A DNA stretch of 64,000 bases from positions 1 through 64,000 of the forward strand of contig CAIXED010000021.1 in the NCBI GenBank assembly GCA_903918375.1. The letters are read 5' to 3'. Every line of letters begins with the position of its first letter. The first letter of the stretch is position 1. The notes under the pieces were generated by a model that saw only the letters and a program-made list of their open reading frames with translations, ran no database searches and had not been told where the DNA came from. This document shows positions 39,677 to 48,044 of this stretch, piece by piece. A program made the position numbers and the translations under genes. Origin of the DNA: an uncultured Pseudomonadota bacterium (GTDB taxonomy: Bacteria; Pseudomonadota; Gammaproteobacteria; Methylococcales; Methylomonadaceae).

Positions 39677-39898
39677 TCTGACCTCCATAAATCCTATTGA
39701 TTAACTAACTGCCTTTTTTTGCGGCAGCGAGGACTAACGATGAGCTTACTGGATAGCTTGTTCTTGTATCCTGAGCAGTCGATTTCAGTGTATACCTAAT
39801 CAAAAAACCTAACAATAGACCTAAAAATACATAGATTATTTCTTTTTATTGAATAGTTTTGAGGCTAAAGCGACGGGGCTAAATTTGGTAGGCAAAAA

Positions 39899-39921
39899 AA
39901 ATCCGACTAGAGGTCGGATTT
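39899..39921 (-). terminator. Intrinsic terminator on the minus strand without an obvious gene
   Basis: A 9-base stem (39899-39907 with 39913-39921) and 5-base loop is followed on the minus strand by an eight-base T run. No gene on that strand ends just upstream of it, as the next gene to the right is on the plus strand. Confidence 0.65.
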
Positions 39922-40161
39922 AAAGGAGGATAGTTTCCGCCAGCGCATCTGGCATGGGTTGTAGATTACAGCTAATTGGTCGAGTTGAAAATGTGACCAA
40001 TTGCCGCGCGACAAAATGTCACAGTCATTATTTGCGATTTATTGAATCTCAGAAGCGGTTTGAAATTGGTATAGAATGAAATCTGTAATCTGATGGAGTT
40101 ATCAATTAATCAGCAAACAGTTGGGAAGTTCACCCACTCTTTTTAGCTAGATCAATCGCTC
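39922..40161. other. Gene-free stretch with an inverted repeat
   Basis: The gap between the HEPN-like gene and the Bat locus is 485 bases. Besides the terminator at 39899 it holds an inverted repeat (39974-39981 with 39995-40002, 8-base arms). No protein start with a ribosome site was seen. A small RNA read on the minus strand and ending at the terminator is possible. The DUF4381 gene promoter should also lie here. Confidence 0.4.
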
Positions 40162-40629
40162 ATGGAATCCTTACCTTTAAAAGACATTCACCTGCCGCCC
40201 GATGTCAGCGTTTGGCCGCTCGCCAGCGGATGGTGGTTATTAATCGGCCTAATCCTGTTTTGCATTGTCAGCGGTTTCTGGATTTATCGGCGTCTTAAGC
40301 GTCGAGCCGGATTGCGTGCTGCTAACAAATTACTGTTAGCGATTGCCAATGACTCACAGCAAACCGATCAACAAAAACTCACCGCCTTGTCTGCTTTATT
40401 ACGCCGAGTTGCGCTCAGCACCGCACCACGCGATCAAGTAGCCAGTTTAAATGGCGCAGCTTGGTTGGCTTATTTAGATAAAGGCTTTAAAGATGCCCCC
40501 TTCAGCCAAGGCCTTGGTCGTTGTCTTGCCGATGCTCATTATCGCGCCACACCTGCCGAAGTCGATTTGCCAGCCTTAATCAAACTCTGCCAACGCTGGC
40601 TAAAACAGCAACAACCGCAACGAGGTTAA
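40162..40629 (+). CDS. DUF4381 family protein of the Bat locus
   Basis: A 155-residue protein with LKDIHLPPDVSVWPLASGWW at the start (partial), one membrane helix (about residues 24-44), then a cytoplasmic RRLKRRAG linker and a helical domain with LNGAAWLAYLDK, the signature of DUF4381. The family accompanies vWA proteins BatA and BatB in MoxR-type clusters. BatA follows by 2 bases. The usual upstream MoxR ATPase and DUF58 genes are not in this region. Confidence 0.87.
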   Translation: MESLPLKDIHLPPDVSVWPLASGWWLLIGLILFCIVSGFWIYRRLKRRAGLRAANKLLLAIANDSQQTDQQKLTALSALLRRVALSTAPRDQVASLNGAAWLAYLDKGFKDAPFSQGLGRCLADAHYRATPAEVDLPALIKLCQRWLKQQQPQRG

Positions 40630-40631
40630 CC

Positions 40632-41618
40632 ATGATACATATCGAGTGGCCTTGGCTACTGTTGTTATTACCTTTGCCTTGGTTATTGCGTTTGCTATTA
40701 CCAGCCCAGACCGATAGCCAACAAGCGGCTTTAAAAGTACCGTTTTTAGACGATTTTGGTGCAGGCGAAACGCGGGTGCTTAGCGCGGTTAAGCCTTGGG
40801 CTTTATGGCTGGCGAGTTTGGCTTGGCTGTGTTTGCTGTTAGCAGTGGCTAGACCGCAATGGTTAGGCGAGCCTTTGGAACAAGCGGTCAGCGGACGGGA
40901 TTTGATGCTGGCGGTGGATGTGTCCGGCAGTATGCAGGAAAAAGATTTCGTGCTTAACGGTCAGCAAGTGGACAGGCTGACAGCGCTTAAACAGGTGGCT
41001 GGCGAGTTTATTCAACGGCGTACTGGCGACCGTTTGGGCTTGGTGTTATTCGGCACGCAAGCCTATTTGCATGTGCCGCTCACCTTCGACCGCAACACCG
41101 TACAAACCCTGCTCAACGAAGCTTTTATCGGCATTACCGAAGACGAGCCACAAACCTCGATTGGTGATGCGATTGGTCTGTCAATCAAACGTCTGCAAGA
41201 TCAAAAAACCGATAGCAAAGTCTTAATTTTACTCACCGACGGTGCGAATACTGCTGGCGAACTTAGTCCGTTAAAAGCCGCTGAACTAGCCGCCAACGCC
41301 CAACTTAAAATCTACACTATCGGCATCGGCGCTGACGAGATGCTAGTGCGGAGTTTATTTGGCACTCGCCGCGTCAATCCATCTGCCGATTTGGATGAAA
41401 AAACCTTAACCGCTATCGCAGAAACTACCGGCGGCCGTTATTTTCGTGCTCGTAGCAGCGAAGAATTAGCGCAAATTTATGCGCTGTTAGATCAATTAGA
41501 ACCGGTGGAAAAAGACAAACAATATTTCCGCCCCCGAAGCGAATTATTTCATTGGCCGCTGGCAATCGCTTTATTGATAGCTGGCGGTTTAGCGGCAAGT
41601 CGAGTGAGATGGAGATGA
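40632..41618 (+). CDS. batA: BatA-type von Willebrand factor A membrane protein
   Basis: A 328-residue protein with two N-terminal membrane helices (about residues 6-24 and 52-72), a vWA domain, and a C-terminal helix. The MIDAS metal site is intact: DVSGSM near residue 97, a Thr-containing loop, and LLTDGAN near residue 205. The ATG at 40632 is chosen over upstream in-frame starts inside the previous gene. It overlaps the next gene as ATGA. Bat proteins are linked to MoxR chaperones and stress tolerance. Confidence 0.9.
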   Translation: MIHIEWPWLLLLLPLPWLLRLLLPAQTDSQQAALKVPFLDDFGAGETRVLSAVKPWALWLASLAWLCLLLAVARPQWLGEPLEQAVSGRDLMLAVDVSGSMQEKDFVLNGQQVDRLTALKQVAGEFIQRRTGDRLGLVLFGTQAYLHVPLTFDRNTVQTLLNEAFIGITEDEPQTSIGDAIGLSIKRLQDQKTDSKVLILLTDGANTAGELSPLKAAELAANAQLKIYTIGIGADEMLVRSLFGTRRVNPSADLDEKTLTAIAETTGGRYFRARSSEELAQIYALLDQLEPVEKDKQYFRPRSELFHWPLAIALLIAGGLAASRVRWR

Positions 41619-43327
41619 GTGAATTTCATTTTTTACGCCCAGAATGGTGGTTAGCCTTAATACCGTTGGCGATTTTATTATTCAAATTAGCCAAACATCG
41701 CTATGGACAAGGCCAATGGTCTGAAATCTGCGATGCCGAATTATTGCCCTATTTGCTTGACCACAAACCTACGGCACCAAAACATGGCAACTTAATCGCG
41801 GCTGGTTTAGCGGCTTTGTTAGCGATTACCGCTTTAGCTGGCCCCACTTGGCAACGCTTGCCCAGCCCCGCGTTTAGAAACGACAGCGCCTTGGTAATTG
41901 CCTTAAATTTAGCACCGACCATGGATGCTGCCGACATCAAACCCAGCCGCATCGCCAAAGCCCGTTACAAAATTGCCGATTTGTTAAAACAACGCAAAGA
42001 CGGCCAAACAGCTCTATTAGTCTACGGTGGCGATGCCTTTACCGTTACACCGTTAACCGCTGACACCGCCACTATCGCCAGCCAATTAGAAGCCTTAAGC
42101 ACCGATATTATGCCCAGCCCCGGCACCAATACCGTTGCTGCTATCGAAAAAGCCAAACAATTACTGCAACAAGCTGGCTTGCCGCGTGGGCATATTTTAT
42201 TGATTACCGACAACGCTGAAGCAGTGGGTAATTTGGATTTAGCTGATTATCAACTTTCGGTGCTGGCAGTCGGCACTAAAGACGGTGCCCCGATAGCGCA
42301 AGCCAATGGCGGATTTGTCAAAGACAGCGATGGCAATATCGTCTTAGCCAAACTGGATGTTGATGGTTTGGCGGCTTTAGCGCAAAAAGGTCGAGGCATT
42401 TATCAAGCTGTGACCGCTAATGATGACGATGTCAGCAAACTCGGTGCCTTATTTAACGCCCCAGCAGTTGCTGATGACAACAGCGCCAGCCAGTTGTTGT
42501 TACAGCAATGGGATGAAAAAGGCCCTTGGTTGGTGTTATTGATTTTGCCGTGGGCCGCTTTGCAATTTCGCAAAGGTTTGTTGTTGCTATTACTGGTGTT
42601 ATTGCCGTTGCCGAAAAACAGTTATGCACTGGATTGGCGCAGTTTGTTCCAAAATGGAGATCAACGTGGTGTGGCCGCCTTTCAAAAACAAGATTATCAA
42701 CAAGCTGCTGAACAATTTAATGACCCAAATTGGCAGGCTGCCGCCCAATATCGTGCAGGGCAATTTCAGCAAGCCGCCGAGACTTTAAAAAACAGCCAAA
42801 CCGCAGATTGCCATTACAATCGCGGCAATGCCTTGGCGCAAGCTGGCGATTTGCAATCTGCTTTGCAGGCTTATCAACACGCTTTAAAACTCGATCCCAA
42901 ACACCAAGACGCGCAATTTAACAAAGAGCTGGTTGAGAAGAAATTGCAGGAACAAAAATCCGAGCAACAAGCGTCAAAAGATCAGCAACAGCAACCCGAT
43001 TCATCACAATCCAAATCCGAGCAAGCCGATAAATCCAAGTCAGACAGCGAGCAAAACCCCACTGATCAGCCGCAAAAAAGCGACCAGCAAGCTGAGCCGA
43101 AAAATCAATCTGAAGAGCAGAAATCAGAATCACAGCCTGAACAGCAGTCAAAGCCCGATCAAAAACCTGCCGATGAGTCGCAAAAAGCCGAAGCCAAATC
43201 AGACGCTAAAGCCAGCGAAAAGCCTGAGCTAAATCGAGCTGATCAACAATTGTTGAAACGAATTCCGGATGAACCGACGGGATTGTTAAAACGTAAATTT
43301 AAGTATCAATACAGCCAAGGTCGATAA
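41615..43327 (+). CDS. BatB/BatC fusion: vWA domain with altered MIDAS plus TPR and charged tail
   Basis: A 570-residue protein. N-terminal helices (about residues 10-27 and 55-72) precede a vWA domain (about residues 85-285) where the MIDAS motif reads NLAPTM instead of DxSxS, so metal binding is probably lost, although LLITDNAE keeps the later Asp. Two helices (about residues 307-345) follow, then TPR repeats with CHYNRGNALAQAGDLQSAL near residue 395, and a 110-residue Gln/Lys/Ser/Glu-rich tail ending in a short conserved basic end. Starts at the ATG in the batA stop overlap. Confidence 0.85.
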   Translation: MSEFHFLRPEWWLALIPLAILLFKLAKHRYGQGQWSEICDAELLPYLLDHKPTAPKHGNLIAAGLAALLAITALAGPTWQRLPSPAFRNDSALVIALNLAPTMDAADIKPSRIAKARYKIADLLKQRKDGQTALLVYGGDAFTVTPLTADTATIASQLEALSTDIMPSPGTNTVAAIEKAKQLLQQAGLPRGHILLITDNAEAVGNLDLADYQLSVLAVGTKDGAPIAQANGGFVKDSDGNIVLAKLDVDGLAALAQKGRGIYQAVTANDDDVSKLGALFNAPAVADDNSASQLLLQQWDEKGPWLVLLILPWAALQFRKGLLLLLLVLLPLPKNSYALDWRSLFQNGDQRGVAAFQKQDYQQAAEQFNDPNWQAAAQYRAGQFQQAAETLKNSQTADCHYNRGNALAQAGDLQSALQAYQHALKLDPKHQDAQFNKELVEKKLQEQKSEQQASKDQQQQPDSSQSKSEQADKSKSDSEQNPTDQPQKSDQQAEPKNQSEEQKSESQPEQQSKPDQKPADESQKAEAKSDAKASEKPELNRADQQLLKRIPDEPTGLLKRKFKYQYSQGR

Positions 43328-43396
43328 TCGGCATGGTTATTGCCTGAAATTTTAAAAAACTAATTTGCTTATCCCTAATTTTGATAGGAAAAAACC

Positions 43397-44530
43397 ATGA
43401 AATTAATCAGGCAGCCAAAGATGAAAACCATTTGTATGGTAGTCGGCTTAGCCTTAGCTGGGGTGACATCGACAACCCTCGCCCAAGTTAACAGCAGTTT
43501 GCAAGCCTCACCCGCTTTGCTAAAACTGCTAAGCATTGAAGACGTAAAAAGCAGCGAAATTCGCGATAGCTTGGCTTTATCGGCGCGGATTGAACTTGAT
43601 CAAGCCAAAGTTGCCCGCATTGGTGCAACCGTCACCGGACGAGTCACCGATATTGATGCCATGTTGGGGCAAGCGGTGAAAAAAGGCGAACGTTTAGCAC
43701 TACTCAACAGCACCGAATTAGGCAAAGCCCAATCCGATTATCTAAAAGCCAGTTCACAAGTTAACTTGCGTCGAGTCACCGTTAAACGTGCCGAACGTCT
43801 GATGGATAGTGGCGTGTTATCGGAAGCTGAATTACAAGAACGCCAAGCAGTATTAACCGAAGCCGATGTCGATTTACGCGCCGCCACCGATCAATTGCGA
43901 GTGATGGGAATGAGTGAAGCGGATTTAAAACGGCTAGCCAGCCAACGCAATATCCACTCGTTTTCGCCTGTTACCACCAGTATTGAAGGGGTGGTGATTG
44001 AGCGCAATATCGCCATTGGGCAGGTGGTGCAACCAACCGACAGCCTCTACACAGTCGCTGATTTATCGAAATTATGGCTAGTTGCCGAAGTGCCGGAACA
44101 GCAAGCGCATTGGGCGAGAGAAGGCGATCAAGTAAAAGCTGAAGTGCCCGCCTTGCCAGAGTTAGAAGTGAGCGGCAAATTGATTTATGTTGCTGATATG
44201 GTCAATCCCGAAACTCGTACAGTCACGGTACGCATGGCTTTAGCCAATCCAGATCGCTTGTTCAAGCCACAAATGTTAGCCCGCTTGAAAATCAGTAAAC
44301 CTGGTTCGCAAGCTTTAGTGATACCGAGTCAGGCGGTGGTCAGAGAAAACGATCAAGACTATGTGTTTGTTGAAACCGCGCCCAGCCAATTTCAATTGCG
44401 TTCAGTACGTTTAGGCCGCGAAGAAAATCATCAACGAGCTTTATTGTCGGGTTTAAAAGCCGGTGAACGGATTGTCACCAACGGCGCATTTCATCTCAAT
44501 AACGAACGACTACGCAGCACATTGGAGTAA
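43397..44530 (+). CDS. RND efflux periplasmic adaptor (membrane fusion protein)
   Basis: A 377-residue exported adaptor with a signal peptide (about residues 1-29, ending TLA), a barrel-sandwich hybrid split by a helical hairpin (about residues 95-150), and beta-barrel and membrane-proximal domains. GATVTGRVTDIDAMLGQAVKKG (partial) and EGVVIERNIAIGQVV are the paired lipoyl-like halves. It belongs with the heavy-metal (CzcB/CusB) adaptors. The pump gene follows 3 bases after the stop. No outer-membrane channel gene is adjacent. Confidence 0.9.
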   Translation: MKLIRQPKMKTICMVVGLALAGVTSTTLAQVNSSLQASPALLKLLSIEDVKSSEIRDSLALSARIELDQAKVARIGATVTGRVTDIDAMLGQAVKKGERLALLNSTELGKAQSDYLKASSQVNLRRVTVKRAERLMDSGVLSEAELQERQAVLTEADVDLRAATDQLRVMGMSEADLKRLASQRNIHSFSPVTTSIEGVVIERNIAIGQVVQPTDSLYTVADLSKLWLVAEVPEQQAHWAREGDQVKAEVPALPELEVSGKLIYVADMVNPETRTVTVRMALANPDRLFKPQMLARLKISKPGSQALVIPSQAVVRENDQDYVFVETAPSQFQLRSVRLGREENHQRALLSGLKAGERIVTNGAFHLNNERLRSTLE

Positions 44531-44533
44531 GCC

Positions 44534-47500
44534 ATGCTAAATCGCTTGATTGAAATGGCTTTACAGCAGCGGATCTTAATCGCTGTATTAGCGGTGGCGT
44601 TAACCTTGCTCGGTGCTAGAGCCGTGCAGCAATTATCGGTCGATGCTTTTCCCGATGTCACCAATATTCAAGTGCAAATCGCCACCGAAGCCACTGGCCG
44701 CTCACCGGATGAAGTGGAGCGTTTGGTCACTGTGCCGCTGGAAATTGCCTTGGCCGGTTTGCCGGGCTTGGAGGAAATGCGTTCCTTAAATAAAAACGGC
44801 TTGTCGCTGATTACTTTAATTTTTACCGACAGCACCGAAGTTTATTTTGCGCGGCAACTGGTAATGGAGCGTTTGATTGAGGTCAAACAGAAAATGCCAG
44901 TCGGTGTTAATCCGGTGCTTGGCCCCGTTTCGACCGGACTAGGTGAGGTTTATCAATACACCTTGGAGCGTGATGACGATGGCACAAGGCCATTGAGCGA
45001 ACAAGATTTGCAACAACGTCGCGAAGTGCAAGATTGGGTGGTGCGGCCTTTATTGCGTGGCATACCTGGGGTGGCAGAAATCAACTCGCAAGGCGGTTAC
45101 GTTAAGCAATATCAAGTGTTGGTCAATCCTGATCGCTTACATCATTACCGAGTTTCCTTAGCCGAAGTGTTTGATGCGCTGGCGCGGAACAATGCCAATA
45201 GCGGGGGCGGTGTGTTGCCGCATTATGCCGAGCAATATCTGATTCGTGGCGTTGGCTTGATTAATGATTTAGATGATATTGCCAACATTGTTTTGAAAGA
45301 ACAAAACAGCGTCGCGGTACATATTCGCGATGTTGCCGAAGTGACAATCGGCAATGAAGTTCGGGCTGGCGCAGTGATTAAAAATGGCGATACCGAAGCG
45401 GTCGGCGGGATAGTGATGATGCTGCGTGGTGGTAATGCCAAACAGGTAGTGAGCCGGATTAAACAGCGAGTTAGTGAAATTAATGACAAAGCCATGCTAC
45501 CCAATGGCCTGAAAATTGTTGCCTATTACGACCGTAGCGATTTGGTCGATGCTGCGTTGCATACCGTCACCAAAGTATTGCTGGAAGGGATTGCGCTGGT
45601 AGTTGTGGTGCTGTTTTTATTTTTGGGTGATGTGCGTTCGAGTTTGATTGTGGTCAGTACCTTGATTGTCACGCCTTTGGTAACCTTTATCGCCATGAAT
45701 CAATTAGGACTTTCCGCCAATTTAATGTCTTTAGGTGGTTTAGCGATTGCGATTGGTTTAATGGTCGATGGTTCGGTGGTGGTAGTCGAAAATGCATTTC
45801 GTTTATTGGGCGAACGCAAAGGTCGCACCACCAGTCGGGTTAGAGTAGTAATGACCGCTGCTCAAGAAGTGGCGACGCCGGTTTTATTTGGCGTTGGCAT
45901 CATTATTCTGGTGTTTTTGCCTTTGATGACCTTGCAAGGTATGGAAGGCAAAATGTTCGCACCGCTGGCGTATACGATTGCGATTGCCTTGCTGGTGTCT
46001 TTGGTAGCGTCGCTGACCTTGTCACCGGTGTTGTGTAGTTTTTTTCTCGAAGGTCATCAAGGTGAACATGACACCAAACTCATCGCCTATTTAAAGGCGT
46101 TTTATTTGCGCTTATTAAATTGGGCAATGCTGCATCGCTTGAAAGTGGTGGGCTTAGCGGTTGCCGTGTTCATCGCAACTTTAGGTTTGTTGCCGTTTTT
46201 AGGCACCTCGTTTATTCCCGAAATGAAAGAAGGCTCGATTGTGCCGGGGATTAATCGGGTACCGAATATTTCCTTGGATGAAAGTATTCACGTCGAAATG
46301 CAAGCGATGAAGATGGTGATGGAAATTCCTGGGGTTAAAAACGTCGTGAGTGGTGTGGGGCGTGGCGAAAGCCCTGCTGATCCGCAAAGCCAAAACGAAT
46401 CAACGCCGATTGTGACTTTAAAACCCCGTGAGCAGTGGCCAAAAGGCTGGAATCAAGACACGATAGCCGATGCGATTAGCGAAAAATTGGCTAGTAATTT
46501 GCCAGGAATGCAAGTGGTGATGGCGCAACCGATTTCGGATCGGGTTGATGAAATGGTGACGGGCGTGCGTTCCGATGTCGCGGTCAAAGTGTTTGGCGAT
46601 GATTTATCAAAACTCAAACAATTGGCTGACAGCATTGCCGCCGTTGCCAATCAAGTCAATGGCGCTCGCGATATTCGGGTGGAACGCTTAACCGGTCAGC
46701 AATATCTGAATATTACCGTTGACCGTCAGGCAATTGCCCGACACGGCCTCAATGCCGCTGATATTCACGACATGATAGAAACCGCGATTGCTGGCAAAGT
46801 GGCTACTGAAATTTATCAAGGTGAACGGCGTTTTTCAGCAGCGGTGCGTTTGCCGGAAGATTTTCGCAACAATATTGAAGCGATTGATGCCTTAATGCTG
46901 ACCTCCAGCAATGGTGCGCGGGTGCCGTTGGGCGATGTGACCACCATCACTTTGAACGACGGCCCAGCACAAATCAGTCGAGAAATGGGTAAACGGCGGA
47001 TTGTGGTGGGGATTAATGTTCGTGACCGCGATTTAGGCAGTTTTGTGGCTGAGTTACAGGAGGCGGTGGCCAATCAAATCACTATGCCGGAAGGCTATTA
47101 TTTGCAATGGGGCGGCCAATTTCAGAACATGGAGCGGGCGTTGGGGCATTTGACCCTGATTATTCCGGTAACGATTGCGGCGATTTTCTTCTTGTTATTT
47201 ATGCTGTTTAAATCGGTACGCTTTGCTGGCTTAATTATTTTAGTGTTGCCGTTCGCCTCGATTGGCGGGATTGTGACTTTATTTATCAGCGGTGAATATT
47301 TATCAGTACCGGCTTCGGTGGGATTTATTGCCTTATGGGGGATTGCGGTACTGAATGGCGTGGTGTTGGTGTCGTATATTCGTAGTTTGCGGGATAGCGG
47401 TTTGAGTCAGTTTGAAGCGATTGTCCATGGTTGTGAGCAACGTTTTAGGCCGGTGATGATGACGGCAACGGTAGCTTTGTTGGGTTTGGTGCCGTTTTTG

Positions 47501-47644
47501 TTTGCCAATGGCCCAGGCTCGGAAGTGCAAAAACCGTTGGCGATTGTGGTGATAGGTGGACTGGTTAGCTCGACTTTATTAACCTTATTAGTGTTACCCA
47601 CCTTGTATGGGTGGTTTGATAACGATAAAGCTCAATCGGGTTAG
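44534..47644 (+). CDS. Heavy-metal RND efflux pump (CzcA/CusA family)
   Basis: A 1036-residue inner-membrane pump with twelve expected helices and two large periplasmic loops. VDAFPDVTNIQVQI near residue 37 and TEATGRSPDEVERLV are diagnostic of the heavy-metal group; LAIAIGLMVDGSVVVVENAF near residue 405 is the transmembrane proton-relay segment and lacks the DFG preceding it in CzcA-type pumps. The metal cannot be assigned; copper or silver would fit a copper-dependent methanotroph. With its adaptor it splits the Bat locus. Confidence 0.92.
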   Translation: MLNRLIEMALQQRILIAVLAVALTLLGARAVQQLSVDAFPDVTNIQVQIATEATGRSPDEVERLVTVPLEIALAGLPGLEEMRSLNKNGLSLITLIFTDSTEVYFARQLVMERLIEVKQKMPVGVNPVLGPVSTGLGEVYQYTLERDDDGTRPLSEQDLQQRREVQDWVVRPLLRGIPGVAEINSQGGYVKQYQVLVNPDRLHHYRVSLAEVFDALARNNANSGGGVLPHYAEQYLIRGVGLINDLDDIANIVLKEQNSVAVHIRDVAEVTIGNEVRAGAVIKNGDTEAVGGIVMMLRGGNAKQVVSRIKQRVSEINDKAMLPNGLKIVAYYDRSDLVDAALHTVTKVLLEGIALVVVVLFLFLGDVRSSLIVVSTLIVTPLVTFIAMNQLGLSANLMSLGGLAIAIGLMVDGSVVVVENAFRLLGERKGRTTSRVRVVMTAAQEVATPVLFGVGIIILVFLPLMTLQGMEGKMFAPLAYTIAIALLVSLVASLTLSPVLCSFFLEGHQGEHDTKLIAYLKAFYLRLLNWAMLHRLKVVGLAVAVFIATLGLLPFLGTSFIPEMKEGSIVPGINRVPNISLDESIHVEMQAMKMVMEIPGVKNVVSGVGRGESPADPQSQNESTPIVTLKPREQWPKGWNQDTIADAISEKLASNLPGMQVVMAQPISDRVDEMVTGVRSDVAVKVFGDDLSKLKQLADSIAAVANQVNGARDIRVERLTGQQYLNITVDRQAIARHGLNAADIHDMIETAIAGKVATEIYQGERRFSAAVRLPEDFRNNIEAIDALMLTSSNGARVPLGDVTTITLNDGPAQISREMGKRRIVVGINVRDRDLGSFVAELQEAVANQITMPEGYYLQWGGQFQNMERALGHLTLIIPVTIAAIFFLLFMLFKSVRFAGLIILVLPFASIGGIVTLFISGEYLSVPASVGFIALWGIAVLNGVVLVSYIRSLRDSGLSQFEAIVHGCEQRFRPVMMTATVALLGLVPFLFANGPGSEVQKPLAIVVIGGLVSSTLLTLLVLPTLYGWFDNDKAQSG

Positions 47645-47696
47645 GTTTAAACTAATCGACCAAGCTCAGAGCTATCAATCTTGCTTACCTCCTAAG

Positions 47697-47730
47697 CCGT
47701 TCATCCTTCGACAAGCTTAGGGCGAACCGG
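47697..47730 (+). repeat. Dispersed palindromic repeat, copy 1
   Basis: A 34-base element with CCGTTCATCCTTCGACAAGC at its left side and a diverged right side (TTAGGGCGAACCGG). It belongs to the same repeat family as the elements at 47837 and 47896, of the common TTCGACAAGCTCAGGACGAA type. Confidence 0.75.
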
Positions 47731-47836
47731 AAATCCTTAACTGGCAAGCAAACCGAGCAAGTTTTAGTTACACAATTAAGTAGTTAAATAAAAGTAAACA
47801 GGAATGTCTGCGCATAAATCTTGCTTGCCACTTAAG

Positions 47837-47869
47837 CCGTTCGTGCTGAGCCTGTCGAAGCATGAGCGG
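47837..47869 (-). repeat. Dispersed palindromic repeat, copy 2 (inverted)
   Basis: Reverse-oriented copy of the element at 47896 (33 bases, a few changes). It is preceded by ATCTTGCTTGCCACTTAAG, nearly repeating the sequence before copy 1, so about 140 bases were probably duplicated here. Confidence 0.75.
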
Positions 47870-47890
47870 CGATGGTTGGCGATGACCTCG

Positions 47891-47935
47891 GCTATCCCGT
47901 TCATCCTTCGACAAGCTCAGGACGAACGGGATAGC
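47891..47935 (+). repeat. Dispersed palindromic repeat, copy 3 with long arms
   Basis: The best-preserved copy. Perfect 12-base outer arms (47891-47902 with 47924-47935) enclose the TTCGACAAGCTCAGGAC core. It can fold into a long hairpin in RNA. The whole gap 47645-48044 carries only these repeats and a few weaker inverted repeats; no gene was seen. Confidence 0.8.
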
Positions 47936-48044
47936 CTTAACTTGCTTGCCAAATATCAAGATTTTATTTGTGTAATTGCCGATTTACTTTTGTTGTAGTG
48001 CTTAATTATTTAATTTTTATTCAAATATTTGGGTGTTTTTGACG

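Noticed and set aside
42933-43232. Plus-strand 99-codon frame rich in Asn, Ser and Lys within the batB/C fusion
   Set aside because: It is the out-of-frame reading of the low-complexity Gln/Lys/Ser tail.
47837-47935. Repeats considered as a CRISPR array
   Set aside because: Only three copies, in mixed orientation, palindromic, unevenly spaced, and no cas genes nearby.
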